NCBI GenBank assembly: GCA_963730165.1 | Contig: CAVSQS010000002.1 | Span: 1-64,000 of the forward strand | Direction of reading: 5' to 3' | Origin: DASSQJ01 sp963730165 | GTDB taxonomy: Bacteria; Actinomycetota; Actinomycetes; Actinomycetales; Dermatophilaceae | DNA length: 64,000 bases | Shown here: positions 50,812 to 59,337 of the stretch, one piece after another | Layout: every line of letters begins with the position of its first letter | How positions within the stretch are numbered: the stretch's first letter is position 1 | The notes under the pieces: model-generated | Databases searched by the model: none | The model's input: only the letters and a program-made list of their open reading frames with translations | Told to the model about the DNA's origin: nothing | Program-made: the position numbers and the translations under genes

Positions 50812-53724
50812 TCAGGCCGGGACGACGTTGACGAGCTTGGGGGCGCGGACGACGACCGTGCGGACCCCGTCGGTCGTCGCGGCCTGCACCTTGGGACGCG
50901 CCAGCACGAGCTCGCGCAGCGCGTCCTCGGCGATGTCGCTCGCCACCTCGACCCGGTCACGCACCTTGCCCCTGATCTGGATGACGCACGTGACCGTCTC
51001 GTCGACGAGCAGGGCCGGGTCGGCGACGGGGAACGCCTCGTGCGCGAGCGAGTCCTCGTGGCCCATCCGCATCCACAGCTCCTCGGCGAGGTGCGGGGCG
51101 AGCGGCGCGACCATGAGCACGAGCGCCTCGGCCGCGGAGCGCGGCACTCCGCCCTCGAGCTTCGTCAGCGCGTTGTTGAGCTCGGTGAGCCGGGCGATCG
51201 CCGTGTTGAAGCCGAGCGTGGAGTAGTCGGCTCGGACCGCGTCGATGGTGCGGTGCAGGACACGCGCGGTCGCGTCGTCGGGAGACTCGTCGACGAGCCG
51301 GAGCCCACCGGTCTCCTCGTCGACGACGTTGCGCCACAGCCGCTGGAGGAAGCGCTGGCTGCCGACCACGGCGCGGGTGTCCCACGGCTTGCTCTGCTCG
51401 AGCGGGCCCAGGCCCATCTCGTAGAGCCGGAAGGTGTCGGCGCCGTAGGCGGCGTACATGTCGTCGGGGCTGACCATGTTCTTCAGCGACTTGCCGATCT
51501 TCCCGAACTCCCGGATCACCGGCTCGCCGTCGTGGGTGAAGGTGAGCTCGCCGTCCTCGCCGACGTGCTCCTCCACCTGCGAGGCCTCGACGTACTGGCC
51601 GCGCCGGTCGGTGAAGGCCGGCGCCTGGATGTAGCCCTGCGCGAAGTAGGTGCGGAAGGGCTCGTCGGAGCTGAGGTGGCCGAGGTCGTGGAGGACCTTG
51701 TGCCAGAACCGCGCGTAGAGCAGGTGGAGCACGGCGTGCTCGACGCCCCCGACGTAGAGGTCGACGCCCCCGGGGTCGCGGGTCCCGGCGGGGGCGCCGG
51801 CCACGGGCTGCTCGCGCGGGCCCATCCAGTACGTCTCGTTGGCCGGGTCGACGAGCGCCTGGCCGTTGGCCGGGTCCAGGTAGCGCAGGTAGTACCAGCA
51901 CGATCCGGCCCAGTTCGGCATCGTGTTCGTCTCGCGGCGGTAGCGGCGCGGACCGCGACCGTCGCCGAGGTCGAGCTCGACGTCGACCCACTCCTCGACC
52001 CGCGAGAGCGGCGGCTCGGGCTCGCTGCTCGCGTCGTCGGGGTCGTAGGTGCGCGGGCTGTAGTCGGGCACGTCGGGCAGCTCGACGGGCAGCATGGAGT
52101 CGGGCAGGGCGTGGGCGACGCCGTCCTCGTCGAAGACGACGGGGAACGGCTCACCCCAGTAGCGCTGCCGGCTGAAGAGCCAGTCACGCAGCTTGTAGTT
52201 GACGGTGGCCTCGCCGTAGCCCTTGTCCGACAGCCACGCGGTGATGCGCTCCTTGGCCTCGGCGACGCCGAGCCCGTCGAGGGAGACCTCGGGGTTCGCG
52301 GAGTTGATCGCGGGCCCCTCCCCCGTGTAGGCGGTCGAGAGGTCGTGGTCGGCCGGGGGCTGGACGGTACGGACGATCGGCAGGTCGAACGCGGTCGCGA
52401 AGTCCCAGTCGCGCTGGTCCTGGGCCGGCACCGCCATGATCGCGCCGGTGCCGTAGCCCATGAGGACGTAGTCGGCGACGAAGACCGGGATGCGCTCGCC
52501 GTTGACCGGGTTGGTCGCCCAGCCACCGGTGAAGACGCCGGTCTTCTCGCGCGCCTCCACCTGCCGTTCGACGTCGCTCTTGCGCGAGGCGGCGAGCCGG
52601 TAGGCGGCGACGGCCTCCGCCGGGGACTGCGCCCCTGCGGTCCAGGCGTCGCGCGTGCCCTCGGGCCACCCGCCCTCGGGGACGAGGACGTCGACGAGCG
52701 GGTGCTCGGGCGCCAGGACCATGAAGGTCGCGCCGAAGAGGGTGTCGGGACGGGTCGTGAAGACCTCGATGCCGGGGGCGTGCGGCTCGTCGGCGAGCGG
52801 GAAGGTGACCCGAGCGCCATGGCTGCGCCCGATCCAGTTCCGCTGCATGATCTTGACCTTCTCCGGCCACTGGACCCGGTCGAGGTCGTCGGCCAGCCGG
52901 TCGGCGTAGGCGGTGATCCGCATCATCCACTGGCGCAGGTTGCGCCGGAAGACGGGGAAGTTGCCGCGCTCGGAGCGGCCCTCGTTGGTCACCTCCTCGT
53001 TCGACAGGACCGTGCCGAGGCCCGGGCACCAGTTGACCGGGGCCTCGCTCGTGTAGGCGAGGCGCTGGCCGTCGAGGATGTCGGCCTGCTCGACGGCACT
53101 CAGGTCGTCCCACTCGCGGCCGTCGTCGCCGGGCAGCGGGCGGGCACCGGAGCGGTAGGCCTCGACGAGCTCGGCGATCGGCCGGGCCCGGCCACGGCCG
53201 CCGTCGGGGCGCTCGGCCTCGGGGTCGTACCAGCTGTCGAAGATCTGGGTGAAGATCCACTGGGTCCAGCGGTAGTAGGCCGGGTCGATCGTCTGGATCG
53301 AGCGGCGGTCGTCGTGGCCGAGGCCGAGGCGGCGCAGCTGGCGCGCCATGATCGTGATGTTCTCCTCGGTGGTCTTCCGAGGGTGCTGGCCGGTCTGGAC
53401 GGCGTACTGCTCGGCGGGCAGGCCGAAGGCGTCGTAGCCGAGGCAGTGCAGGACGTTGCGGCCGAGCATCCGGTTGAACCGGGCGTAGACGTCGGTGGCG
53501 ATGTAGCCGAGGGGGTGCCCGACGTGCAGGCCGGCGCCGCTCGGGTAGGGGAACATGTCGAGGACGAGCAGGTGCCCGTCGTAGGCCTCGACGGCGGCCG
53601 GCTCGGCCCACGGGCCGGCCGGGTTCGGTGCGCGGAAGGTGCCGCGCTCCTCCCAGCGGTCCTGCCAGGCCACCTCGATCTCCCCGGCCAGGGCGGCGGT
53701 GTACCGGTGTGGGGTCTCGCTCAT
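50812..53724 (-). CDS. leuS: leucyl-tRNA synthetase
   Basis: A 970-residue class I synthetase that charges tRNA-Leu with leucine. The HIGH motif appears as HVGH in FPYPSGAGLHVGHPLGYIAT and the KMSKS motif as GKSLKN in FGKIGKSLKNMVSPDD; the CP1 editing domain (about 255-460) includes VFTTRPDTLFGATFMVLA. The start ATG 53724 begins MSETPHRYTAA and follows GAGGACGAG. Length and domains are typical of actinobacterial LeuRS. A leader peptide with three Leu codons and a terminator lie upstream, pointing to attenuation by leucyl-tRNA supply. Confidence 0.97.
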   Translation of the reverse strand: MSETPHRYTAALAGEIEVAWQDRWEERGTFRAPNPAGPWAEPAAVEAYDGHLLVLDMFPYPSGAGLHVGHPLGYIATDVYARFNRMLGRNVLHCLGYDAFGLPAEQYAVQTGQHPRKTTEENITIMARQLRRLGLGHDDRRSIQTIDPAYYRWTQWIFTQIFDSWYDPEAERPDGGRGRARPIAELVEAYRSGARPLPGDDGREWDDLSAVEQADILDGQRLAYTSEAPVNWCPGLGTVLSNEEVTNEGRSERGNFPVFRRNLRQWMMRITAYADRLADDLDRVQWPEKVKIMQRNWIGRSHGARVTFPLADEPHAPGIEVFTTRPDTLFGATFMVLAPEHPLVDVLVPEGGWPEGTRDAWTAGAQSPAEAVAAYRLAASRKSDVERQVEAREKTGVFTGGWATNPVNGERIPVFVADYVLMGYGTGAIMAVPAQDQRDWDFATAFDLPIVRTVQPPADHDLSTAYTGEGPAINSANPEVSLDGLGVAEAKERITAWLSDKGYGEATVNYKLRDWLFSRQRYWGEPFPVVFDEDGVAHALPDSMLPVELPDVPDYSPRTYDPDDASSEPEPPLSRVEEWVDVELDLGDGRGPRRYRRETNTMPNWAGSCWYYLRYLDPANGQALVDPANETYWMGPREQPVAGAPAGTRDPGGVDLYVGGVEHAVLHLLYARFWHKVLHDLGHLSSDEPFRTYFAQGYIQAPAFTDRRGQYVEASQVEEHVGEDGELTFTHDGEPVIREFGKIGKSLKNMVSPDDMYAAYGADTFRLYEMGLGPLEQSKPWDTRAVVGSQRFLQRLWRNVVDEETGGLRLVDESPDDATARVLHRTIDAVRADYSTLGFNTAIARLTELNNALTKLEGGVPRSAAEALVLMVAPLAPHLAEELWMRMGHEDSLAHEAFPVADPALLVDETVTCVIQIRGKVRDRVEVASDIAEDALRELVLARPKVQAATTDGVRTVVVRAPKLVNVVPA

Positions 53725-53756
53725 CTCGTCCTCGTCGTCTCTCGTCTGCACCCATG

Positions 53757-53781
53757 AAAAAACCCCTCGCACAGGAGGGGT
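53757..53781 (-). terminator. attenuator-type terminator in the leuS leader
   Basis: On the minus strand ACCCCTC (53781-53775) pairs with GAGGGGT (53768-53762) around CTGTGC and runs into six T residues (53762-53757). This is a classic intrinsic terminator, and T-tracts are rare in this genome. It lies 28 bases past the leader peptide stop and 32 bases before leuS, so it can stop transcription before leuS. Confidence 0.88.
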
Positions 53782-53808
53782 CGCCGCGCGTGGCCGGAGC
53801 CGGCGCGG

Positions 53809-53835
53809 CTACGGAAGGAGCAGGCTGCTCGTCAT
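53809..53835 (-). CDS. leuS leader peptide (M-T-S-S-L-L-L-P)
   Basis: An eight-codon frame, ATG 53835 to TAG 53809, with three consecutive leucine codons CTG-CTC-CTT just before Pro and stop. A TACCCT -10 box lies seven bases upstream (53848-53843), so transcription should start at the ATG and the message is leaderless. GAGCA/TGCTC around the Leu codons can form a small hairpin, and a 7-bp GCCGCGC/GCGCGGC hairpin starts at the last base of the stop codon, followed by the terminator. The design is that of ribosome-mediated attenuation: stalling at Leu codons when leucyl-tRNA is scarce would favour read-through. Confidence 0.75.
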   Translation of the reverse strand: MTSSLLLP

Positions 53836-53905
53836 GCGTGTCAGGGTACCGCAGCGGGCCGGCCGGGCCCGGCCCGGTCCGGCCCGCTCCGGGCCGGGCC
53901 CGCGG

Positions 53906-54229
53906 TCAGTGGGCACCCTGGGCGTTGAGGAGCACGACGCCGGCGACGATGAGGCCGATGCCGCCCACCTTGGCCGGGCCGAGCGACTCGCCGAGCCAGA
54001 GGTAGCCGACGACGGCGATGACGGCGGTGCCGAGTCCCGACCAGATGGCGTAGGCGATCGACACGTCCATCCGGCGCACGACGACGGTGAGCAGCCAGAT
54101 CGAGACGAGGTACCCGCCGGCGACCACGGCCGACCACCCGAGGTCGGTGAAGCCCTTCGCGCGCGGCAGCGCCGCGGTCGCGGCGACCTCGATGCCGATG
54201 GCGAGCAGCAGGAGCAGGAAGGCGGGCAC
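53906..54229 (-). CDS. small multidrug resistance (SMR) efflux protein
   Basis: A 107-residue SMR transporter with four helices. The essential membrane Glu is in AIGIEVAATAALPRAKGFTD (Glu14), and SIAYAIWSGLGTAVIAVVGY and LGESLGPAKVGGIGLIVAGV are the usual helix-3/4 signatures. It exchanges protons for quaternary ammonium or guanidinium-type cations as a homodimer. GTG 54229 follows GGAG. It is divergent from a TetR gene with two operator dyads between, so it is most likely that regulator's target. Confidence 0.9.
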   Translation of the reverse strand: MPAFLLLLLAIGIEVAATAALPRAKGFTDLGWSAVVAGGYLVSIWLLTVVVRRMDVSIAYAIWSGLGTAVIAVVGYLWLGESLGPAKVGGIGLIVAGVVLLNAQGAH

Positions 54230-54256
54230 GGGGGTCTCCGGTCGGTGGGACAGGTG

Positions 54257-54304
54257 TGTAGCGAGTGCTACACCCCCACTGTAGCACTTGCTACAGTGGG
54301 GGTG
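54257..54304. promoter_or_regulatory. two TetR operators between SMR and tetR genes
   Basis: TGTAGC-N4-GCTACA occurs perfectly at 54257-54272 (N4 = GAGT) and 54280-54295 (N4 = ACTT), 23 bp apart. The second copy sits within a perfect 34-bp palindrome (54271-54304, 16-bp arms around CT) that reaches into the GTG start of tetR and includes its -10 box TACAGT (54292-54297). Both divergent promoters should be controlled. Confidence 0.88.
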
Positions 54305-54855
54305 TGACCCGGCGCGAGGACCTCATCGAGGGGGCGACCGACTACGCCCTCGAGCACGGCCTCGTCGGGTTGAGCCTGCGCCCGCTCGCGGCAGCCCTCG
54401 GGACGAGCGACCGGATGCTGCTCTACCACGTCGGCTCCAAGGACGAGCTGCTCGTCGCGATCATCGCCGAGACCACCGACCGCTCGGTCGCCGAGATGCG
54501 CGAGCTGGCCCCCTCCGGCTCCCCCGGGCAGGCGGTCCGGGACCAGTGGCGGCTGCGGACCGGCGAGCACCAGACCCGGTGCGAGCGGCTGTACGTGGAG
54601 GCGTCGACGCTCGGGCTGTTCGGCGAGGAGCCCTACGCCTCCGCCGTGGCGGCGAGCAACGCGCGGTGGATGGCCGCGGTCCGGGAACACCTCGTCGCCT
54701 CCGGCGTTCCCGCAGACCGGGTGGAGGCCGTCGCACCCCTCGTCGACGCGGCGTTCATGGGCTTCGAGCTCGACCTGCCCCTCGACGCGGGGGAGGCGGC
54801 CGTCGGTGTCGAGGCACTCGCCGAGGCCGTCGAGCTGATCAGCCGGGCCGGCTGA
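54304..54855 (+). CDS. TetR family regulator of the SMR efflux gene
   Basis: A 183-residue TetR protein. The helix-turn-helix is LIEGATDYALEHGLVGLSLR with LAAALGTSDRMLLYHVGSKD, a form seen in many actinobacterial TetR proteins. GTG 54304 lies six bases after the -10 box TACAGT, so the message is leaderless and the start is well defined. Perfect operator dyads cover the promoter. It probably represses itself and the divergent SMR efflux gene until a cationic drug binds. Next on the same side is a convergent lysoplasmalogenase-like gene. Confidence 0.88.
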   Translation: MTRREDLIEGATDYALEHGLVGLSLRPLAAALGTSDRMLLYHVGSKDELLVAIIAETTDRSVAEMRELAPSGSPGQAVRDQWRLRTGEHQTRCERLYVEASTLGLFGEEPYASAVAASNARWMAAVREHLVASGVPADRVEAVAPLVDAAFMGFELDLPLDAGEAAVGVEALAEAVELISRAG

Positions 54856-54864
54856 CCAGCCCCG

Positions 54865-55533
54865 TCAGCCCGCCCCGAGCAGGCCCGCGACGAGCAGCGC
54901 CTGCGCCAGGTGGTAGGTCACCATGACGACGGGCCGGGTCCACGGCCGCTCCCGTACGAAGCGGCCGTGGCCGAGGACGGTGTCGCTGACGACGAACAGG
55001 CTCGCACCGAGGCCGACGAGCAGGCGCCCGGACATCCACCCGGCGAGGGCCATCGCGGCGATGACGGCCATGTAGAGGAGCACCGGGACGGCCAGGGAGG
55101 CGCCCCCGGCGCGCAGGGCCCCGGGAACGATCCCCCGGCCGGCGACGAGGGCGGCGGCGACCACGAGGGCGCCGACCACCGCGAGCGCCGGGGCCTCGAG
55201 CCCAGTGGCGACGAACGCCGCGACCCAGGCGAGGTGCCCCAGGAGGAAGGCCGCCAGTCCGCCGAGGAAGCGGCCCTGCGACTCGCCGAGGAGCAGCACG
55301 TCCCCGACGAGCCCGAGCGCCAGCCCGAGGAGCACCCAGCGCCCGCTCACCGAACCCGCCGCTCCGCCGGCCAGGGCGACGGCCCCGAGCGCCACCATGA
55401 CGGCGGGCTTGGCCCAGCGCTCCACCCCGGCGCGGTCGCGGGCGACGGCCCACCAGTCCACGGCCGCGAGGCCTGCGGCGAGGACCCACGCGAGGACGAG
55501 CAGCGCAGCCACAGCGGCATCCTGCCAGTGCAT
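54865..55533 (-). CDS. lysoplasmalogenase (YhhN/TMEM86) family membrane protein
   Basis: A 222-residue protein with about eight hydrophobic helices. The family marks are the acidic GLALGLVGDVLLLG near the middle, LGHLAWVAAFV, and LFVVSDTVLGHGRFV with a later MVTYHLAQALLV. Characterised members hydrolyse the vinyl-ether bond of lysoplasmalogens; bacterial members are mostly untested. ATG 55533 begins MHWQDAAVAALL; no ribosome site is visible. It is convergent with tetR and divergent from the MFS gene. Confidence 0.8.
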   Translation of the reverse strand: MHWQDAAVAALLVLAWVLAAGLAAVDWWAVARDRAGVERWAKPAVMVALGAVALAGGAAGSVSGRWVLLGLALGLVGDVLLLGESQGRFLGGLAAFLLGHLAWVAAFVATGLEAPALAVVGALVVAAALVAGRGIVPGALRAGGASLAVPVLLYMAVIAAMALAGWMSGRLLVGLGASLFVVSDTVLGHGRFVRERPWTRPVVMVTYHLAQALLVAGLLGAG

Positions 55534-55627
55534 GCGCGCCGGGCATCGCGGCCGCGCGCCGGACCTCCGGCGCGGCGTCGATACAGTGCGGCCACGGCGA
55601 CGGTTCCGTTCCGGAGGAGGGGGCGCG

Positions 55628-57262
55628 GTGAGCTGGTGGCGCGACGCCTGGGAGCACCGAGGCATCCGGGCGCTCGCCGCGGGCTCGTTCCTCTCCGTCT
55701 TCGCCTCGTTCGCCCTCGCCGTGGCCGTCTCGGTCTATGCCTACGACGCCGGCGGTGCCGCGCTCGTCGGCTACTACGGCGTCGCGTCGGTCGTCCCGGG
55801 AGCCGTGCTCACCCCGGTCCTCGTGGGCGTGGCGGCCAGGGGCCGGGCGGACCGGGTGCTGCGCCGGATCGCCGTGCTGCGCGTCCTCCTCGTCGTGGGC
55901 GCGGTCGTGACGGCGCACCTCGGCCGCTCGCCCGTGCTCGTCGTCACGCTGGCCGCCGGCGCCGTCTCGTTCGCGGCCGTGTACCGGCCGACCCAGGCGG
56001 CGCTCCTGCCGTGGCTGGCGCGCACCCCCCGGGAGCTGACCGCCGCCAACGTCGGGGCGACGGCCACCGAGAACGCGGGCGCGCTTGCCGGCCCGGTCCT
56101 CGCCGGTCTGCTGCTGGCCCGGACCGACCCGATGGTCACGGTGGCGGCGACGGCGCTCGTCCTCACCGCAGCGGCCGCCGCCCTCGTCGGCGTGTCCGCC
56201 CCGGAGCGCATGGACGTGGGCCCGCCGGCGCTCCGCCGCGGCGGGGCGGTCGGCAACGGTGTCCGGGGGGCCCGCGCACTGGCGAGGCTGGCGCCGCCGG
56301 CCGGAGTCGTCGTCCTCACCTTCGGCCAGACCTTCGTCCGCGGCGCGCTGGGGGTGCTGGTCGTCCTCGTCGCACTCGAGACCCTGGACCTCGGCAGGGA
56401 CGGCGTCGGGTGGCTGAACGCGGCCGTCGGGCTCGGCGGCCTGGCGGGGGCCGCCCTGGCCGCACGGATCGTCCGCCTCGACCGGCTGGCGCGGTGCCTC
56501 GCCGTGGGAGTCCTGCTCTGGGCCCTCGGCACGTCGGCCCTCGCCGGTGCCCCCGGCGTGGCGGTGGCGGTGCTCGCCCTCGCCGTCGTGGGAACCGGCA
56601 ACGCGATCGAGGACGCCGGCCTGTTCACCCTCGTGCCGCGGCGGCTGGGCCCCCGGAAGGCCGGTGCGGGCCTCGGCGCCGTCGAGATCGTCGTCGTCGC
56701 CGGGGCGGGCAGCGGGGCGCTCCTCGCGCCGTGGTTCGCCGACCGGCTGGGAGTGCGCGGTGCCCTCCTCACCCTGGGCGTCACGCTCCTCCTCCTCGTG
56801 CTCGCCTACGCCGGTCCGATGCGCATCCTCGACCGCGCCGAACCACCCCCCTCCCCCGACGTCGACCTGCTCCGGGGGCTCCCCGCGTTCTCGGCGCTCC
56901 CGATCGTCGTGGTCGAGGAGCTCGCCACCGCGCTCGAGGACGAGGAACACCCGTCGGGGACGACGGTGTTCGCCGAGGGCGACGCCGGGGACCGCTTCCA
57001 GCTGGTGCGGGCGGGCCGCGCGGCCGTCCACGTCCGCGGCGTCGAACGGCGTGTGCTCGGCCCGGGCGACGGGTTCGGCGAGATCGCCCTCCTGCGCGAG
57101 GTGCCGAGGACCGCGACGGTCACGGCGCTGACGGACCTCTCGACGGCATCCCTGGACCGGTCCAGGTTCCTCGCCGCCCTCGCCGCGACACCGGCGGGCC
57201 GGGGCCACCTCGAGTCCGAGGCCGACGGCAAGATCTCCGGCGACCCACCCATGGACCGGTGA
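55628..57262 (+). CDS. MFS transporter fused to a cyclic-nucleotide-binding domain
   Basis: A 544-residue fusion. Residues 1-400 form an MFS-type domain with about 10-12 helices (ASFALAVAVSVYAYDAGGAA, VYRPTQAALLPWLARTP). Residues about 425-530 form a cyclic-nucleotide-binding fold: TTVFAEGDAGDRFQLVRAG and the phosphate-binding loop DGFGEIALLREVPRTATVTA, which retains the conserved Glu and Arg. The nucleotide domain is cytoplasmic and could gate transport with cAMP. GTG 55628 has GGAGGAGGG upstream. Its substrate is unknown. It converges on the monooxygenase gene with 11 bases between. Confidence 0.85.
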   Translation: MSWWRDAWEHRGIRALAAGSFLSVFASFALAVAVSVYAYDAGGAALVGYYGVASVVPGAVLTPVLVGVAARGRADRVLRRIAVLRVLLVVGAVVTAHLGRSPVLVVTLAAGAVSFAAVYRPTQAALLPWLARTPRELTAANVGATATENAGALAGPVLAGLLLARTDPMVTVAATALVLTAAAAALVGVSAPERMDVGPPALRRGGAVGNGVRGARALARLAPPAGVVVLTFGQTFVRGALGVLVVLVALETLDLGRDGVGWLNAAVGLGGLAGAALAARIVRLDRLARCLAVGVLLWALGTSALAGAPGVAVAVLALAVVGTGNAIEDAGLFTLVPRRLGPRKAGAGLGAVEIVVVAGAGSGALLAPWFADRLGVRGALLTLGVTLLLLVLAYAGPMRILDRAEPPPSPDVDLLRGLPAFSALPIVVVEELATALEDEEHPSGTTVFAEGDAGDRFQLVRAGRAAVHVRGVERRVLGPGDGFGEIALLREVPRTATVTALTDLSTASLDRSRFLAALAATPAGRGHLESEADGKISGDPPMDR

Positions 57263-57273
57263 CCTCGTGGCGC

Positions 57274-58743
57274 TCAGCTCAGGTCGAGGTGACCGTCGTC
57301 GATCCGGCCCCACCGCATCGCCACCGCGTCGTGGAGGTAGCTCTGCACGACCCGCCACGGCGGGGCGTTGCCCTGTCGCGGCAGCACGGGGTCGGCCCGT
57401 CGGATGTACCCGGAGGTGAGGTCGAGCAGCGGCCGGTCCCCCGGCGGGTCCTCGTCGTAGTGCGGCACCGCGACGCCCAGCCCGTGCCGGCCGAGGTGGC
57501 GCAGGAGGGAGGCGAACCACATCGCCGTCAGGTCGGCCCGCAGCGTCCAGCTCGCGTTCGTGTAGCCGATCGCGATGACGGCGTTCGGGACGCCGGAGAG
57601 CATCGCCCCCTTGTAGACGTGTTCGCGCGCGAGGTCGACGTGTCGGCCGTCCACGACGATCTCGGCGCCCCCGGCCACCTGCATCCGCAGCCCCGTCGCC
57701 GTGACGACGACGTCGGCCGCCAGCTCCTCCCCCGACGTCATCCGCAGTCCCCGCGGCGTCATCGTCTCGATGGTCCCGGTCACGACCTCGGCCTCCCCGC
57801 TCGCGACTGCCGCGTAGAAGTCGCCGTCGGCGGCGACGCACAGCCGCTGGTCCCACGGGTCGTAGCGGGGGGCGAAGTGGGTGTCGACCGGGTAGCCGGG
57901 CGGCAGGGCGCGGACCGCGCGGTGGCGCACGAACGCCCGACCGCGCTCGGGCCACCGTCGCAGGGCTGCGTAGAGCGCCGTGCTCGTCAGCACGTTCTTG
58001 CCGCGGACCACGCGGTGCGCGGCGGGTGCCGGCAGCACCGTGCGCAGGGCGTCGGCCACCCGGTCGTGGCTGGGCAGGGACACGACGTAGCTCGGGCTGC
58101 GCTGGACCATCGTCACCGACGCGGCCCCCTCGCCGACGAGCGCCGGGACGAGCGTGACCGCCGTGGCGCCGCTGCCGATGACGACGACGCGCCGACCCCG
58201 TACCGCCAGCCCCTCCGGCCAGTGCTGCGGGTGCACGACCTCCCCGCGGAACTCCTCGCGCCCCGGCAGGTCGATCTCGTGGCCGCGGGCGTAGTCGTAG
58301 TAGCCGGTCGCGAGATAGACGAAGCGCGCGACGTGCCGCACCCGCCCGTGCGCGGTCTCCGCGGTGACCGTCCACCGGGCCTCCGAGGAGGACCACTCCA
58401 TCCGCACGACCCGGTGCCCGTGGTGGATCCGCCCGGTCACCCCGTGCTCCCGCGCGGTCTGCTCGATGTAGTCGCGGATGTCCTCCCCCCGAACGACCGA
58501 GGACTCGCCGGTCCACGGACGGAACGGGAAGCCGAGGGTGTAGATGTCCGAGTCGGAGCGGATGCCGGGGTAGCGGAAGAGGTCCCAGGTCCCCCCGATC
58601 CGTTCCCGAGCCTCGAGGACGGCCCACGAGGTCGTCGGACACCGCTGCCGGAGGCGGCACGCGGCATCCACCCCGGACAGGCCCGCCCCGATGACGAGGA
58701 CGTCGACGTCGAGCGGCGGCGGCACCAAGGGGTCACGAGGCAC
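57274..58743 (-). CDS. EthA-like flavin monooxygenase (Baeyer-Villiger type)
   Basis: A 489-residue FAD/NADPH monooxygenase. It has the FAD fold GAGLSG (19-24), the Baeyer-Villiger fingerprint FRGEVVHPQHWP (165-176) and the NADPH fold GSGATA (190-195). Segments such as GGTWDLFRYPGIRSDSD, HPQHWPE and GYTNASWTLRADL closely follow M. tuberculosis EthA, the activator of ethionamide. It oxidises ketones or sulfides using O2. GTG 58743 lies six bases after a TAGGCT -10 box, so the message appears leaderless. Mycobacterial ethA has its own divergent EthR repressor; none is adjacent here. Confidence 0.9.
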   Translation of the reverse strand: MPRDPLVPPPLDVDVLVIGAGLSGVDAACRLRQRCPTTSWAVLEARERIGGTWDLFRYPGIRSDSDIYTLGFPFRPWTGESSVVRGEDIRDYIEQTAREHGVTGRIHHGHRVVRMEWSSSEARWTVTAETAHGRVRHVARFVYLATGYYDYARGHEIDLPGREEFRGEVVHPQHWPEGLAVRGRRVVVIGSGATAVTLVPALVGEGAASVTMVQRSPSYVVSLPSHDRVADALRTVLPAPAAHRVVRGKNVLTSTALYAALRRWPERGRAFVRHRAVRALPPGYPVDTHFAPRYDPWDQRLCVAADGDFYAAVASGEAEVVTGTIETMTPRGLRMTSGEELAADVVVTATGLRMQVAGGAEIVVDGRHVDLAREHVYKGAMLSGVPNAVIAIGYTNASWTLRADLTAMWFASLLRHLGRHGLGVAVPHYDEDPPGDRPLLDLTSGYIRRADPVLPRQGNAPPWRVVQSYLHDAVAMRWGRIDDGHLDLS

Positions 58744-58833
58744 CCGACCAGCCTAGGGCCGAGCCTCGACGCCGCGGGGCAGCGCCGTCCGGTCCCCCCG
58801 GTGTCGTCACCACCGCGTGCGACGATGACGCGC

Positions 58834-59337
58834 ATGACCACCCTCTCCGACTTCACCGCGACCACGCTCTCCGGCGAGGAGAAGCCGCTCTCGGACTACG
58901 CCGGCCAGGTCGTGCTCGTCGTCAACACCGCGAGCCGGTGCGGCTTCACCCCGCAGTACGCCGGCCTCGAGGAGCTCTACCGCGACCTGCGCGACGACGG
59001 GCTGGTCGTCCTCGGCTTCCCGTGCAACCAGTTCGGCGCCCAGGAGCCGGGCACGGAGGAGGAGATCGGCGAGTTCTGCCAGCTCAACTACGGCGTCACC
59101 TTCCCGATGTTCGCCAAGGTCGACGTCAACGGGGACGACGCGCACCCCCTCTTCCGGTGGCTGAAGTCCGAGCGGAAGGGACTGCTCGGCGGGCGCATCA
59201 AGTGGAACTTCACGAAGTTCCTCCTCGGCCGGGACGGCGCCGTCCTGGCCCGCTACTCCCCCAACACCGAGCCGGCCGACCTCGCGGACGACATCCGTCA
59301 GGCGCTCGCGGCCGGTGAGGGCGCCGGCGGCGCATGA
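58834..59337 (+). CDS. glutathione peroxidase-family thiol peroxidase
   Basis: A 167-residue protein of the GPx family. The peroxidatic Cys36 lies in NTASRCGFTPQY, the partner Gln in GFPCNQFGAQEPG, and Trp/Asn in IKWNFTKFLL. Bacterial members with Cys usually take electrons from thioredoxin rather than glutathione, and Actinobacteria use mycothiol, so a thioredoxin- or mycothiol-linked peroxidase is likely. ATG 58834 is chosen; ATG 58825 would add MTR. It overlaps the phosphoesterase gene by four bases. Confidence 0.93.
   Translation: MTTLSDFTATTLSGEEKPLSDYAGQVVLVVNTASRCGFTPQYAGLEELYRDLRDDGLVVLGFPCNQFGAQEPGTEEEIGEFCQLNYGVTFPMFAKVDVNGDDAHPLFRWLKSERKGLLGGRIKWNFTKFLLGRDGAVLARYSPNTEPADLADDIRQALAAGEGAGGA

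Noticed and set aside
54910..59337. Very long open frame on the plus strand (more than 1,400 codons) across the lysoplasmalogenase, MFS and monooxygenase region
   Set aside because: It is a by-product of high GC on the strands opposite or out of frame with clear genes. Only its last 167 codons, the peroxidase, show a real protein.
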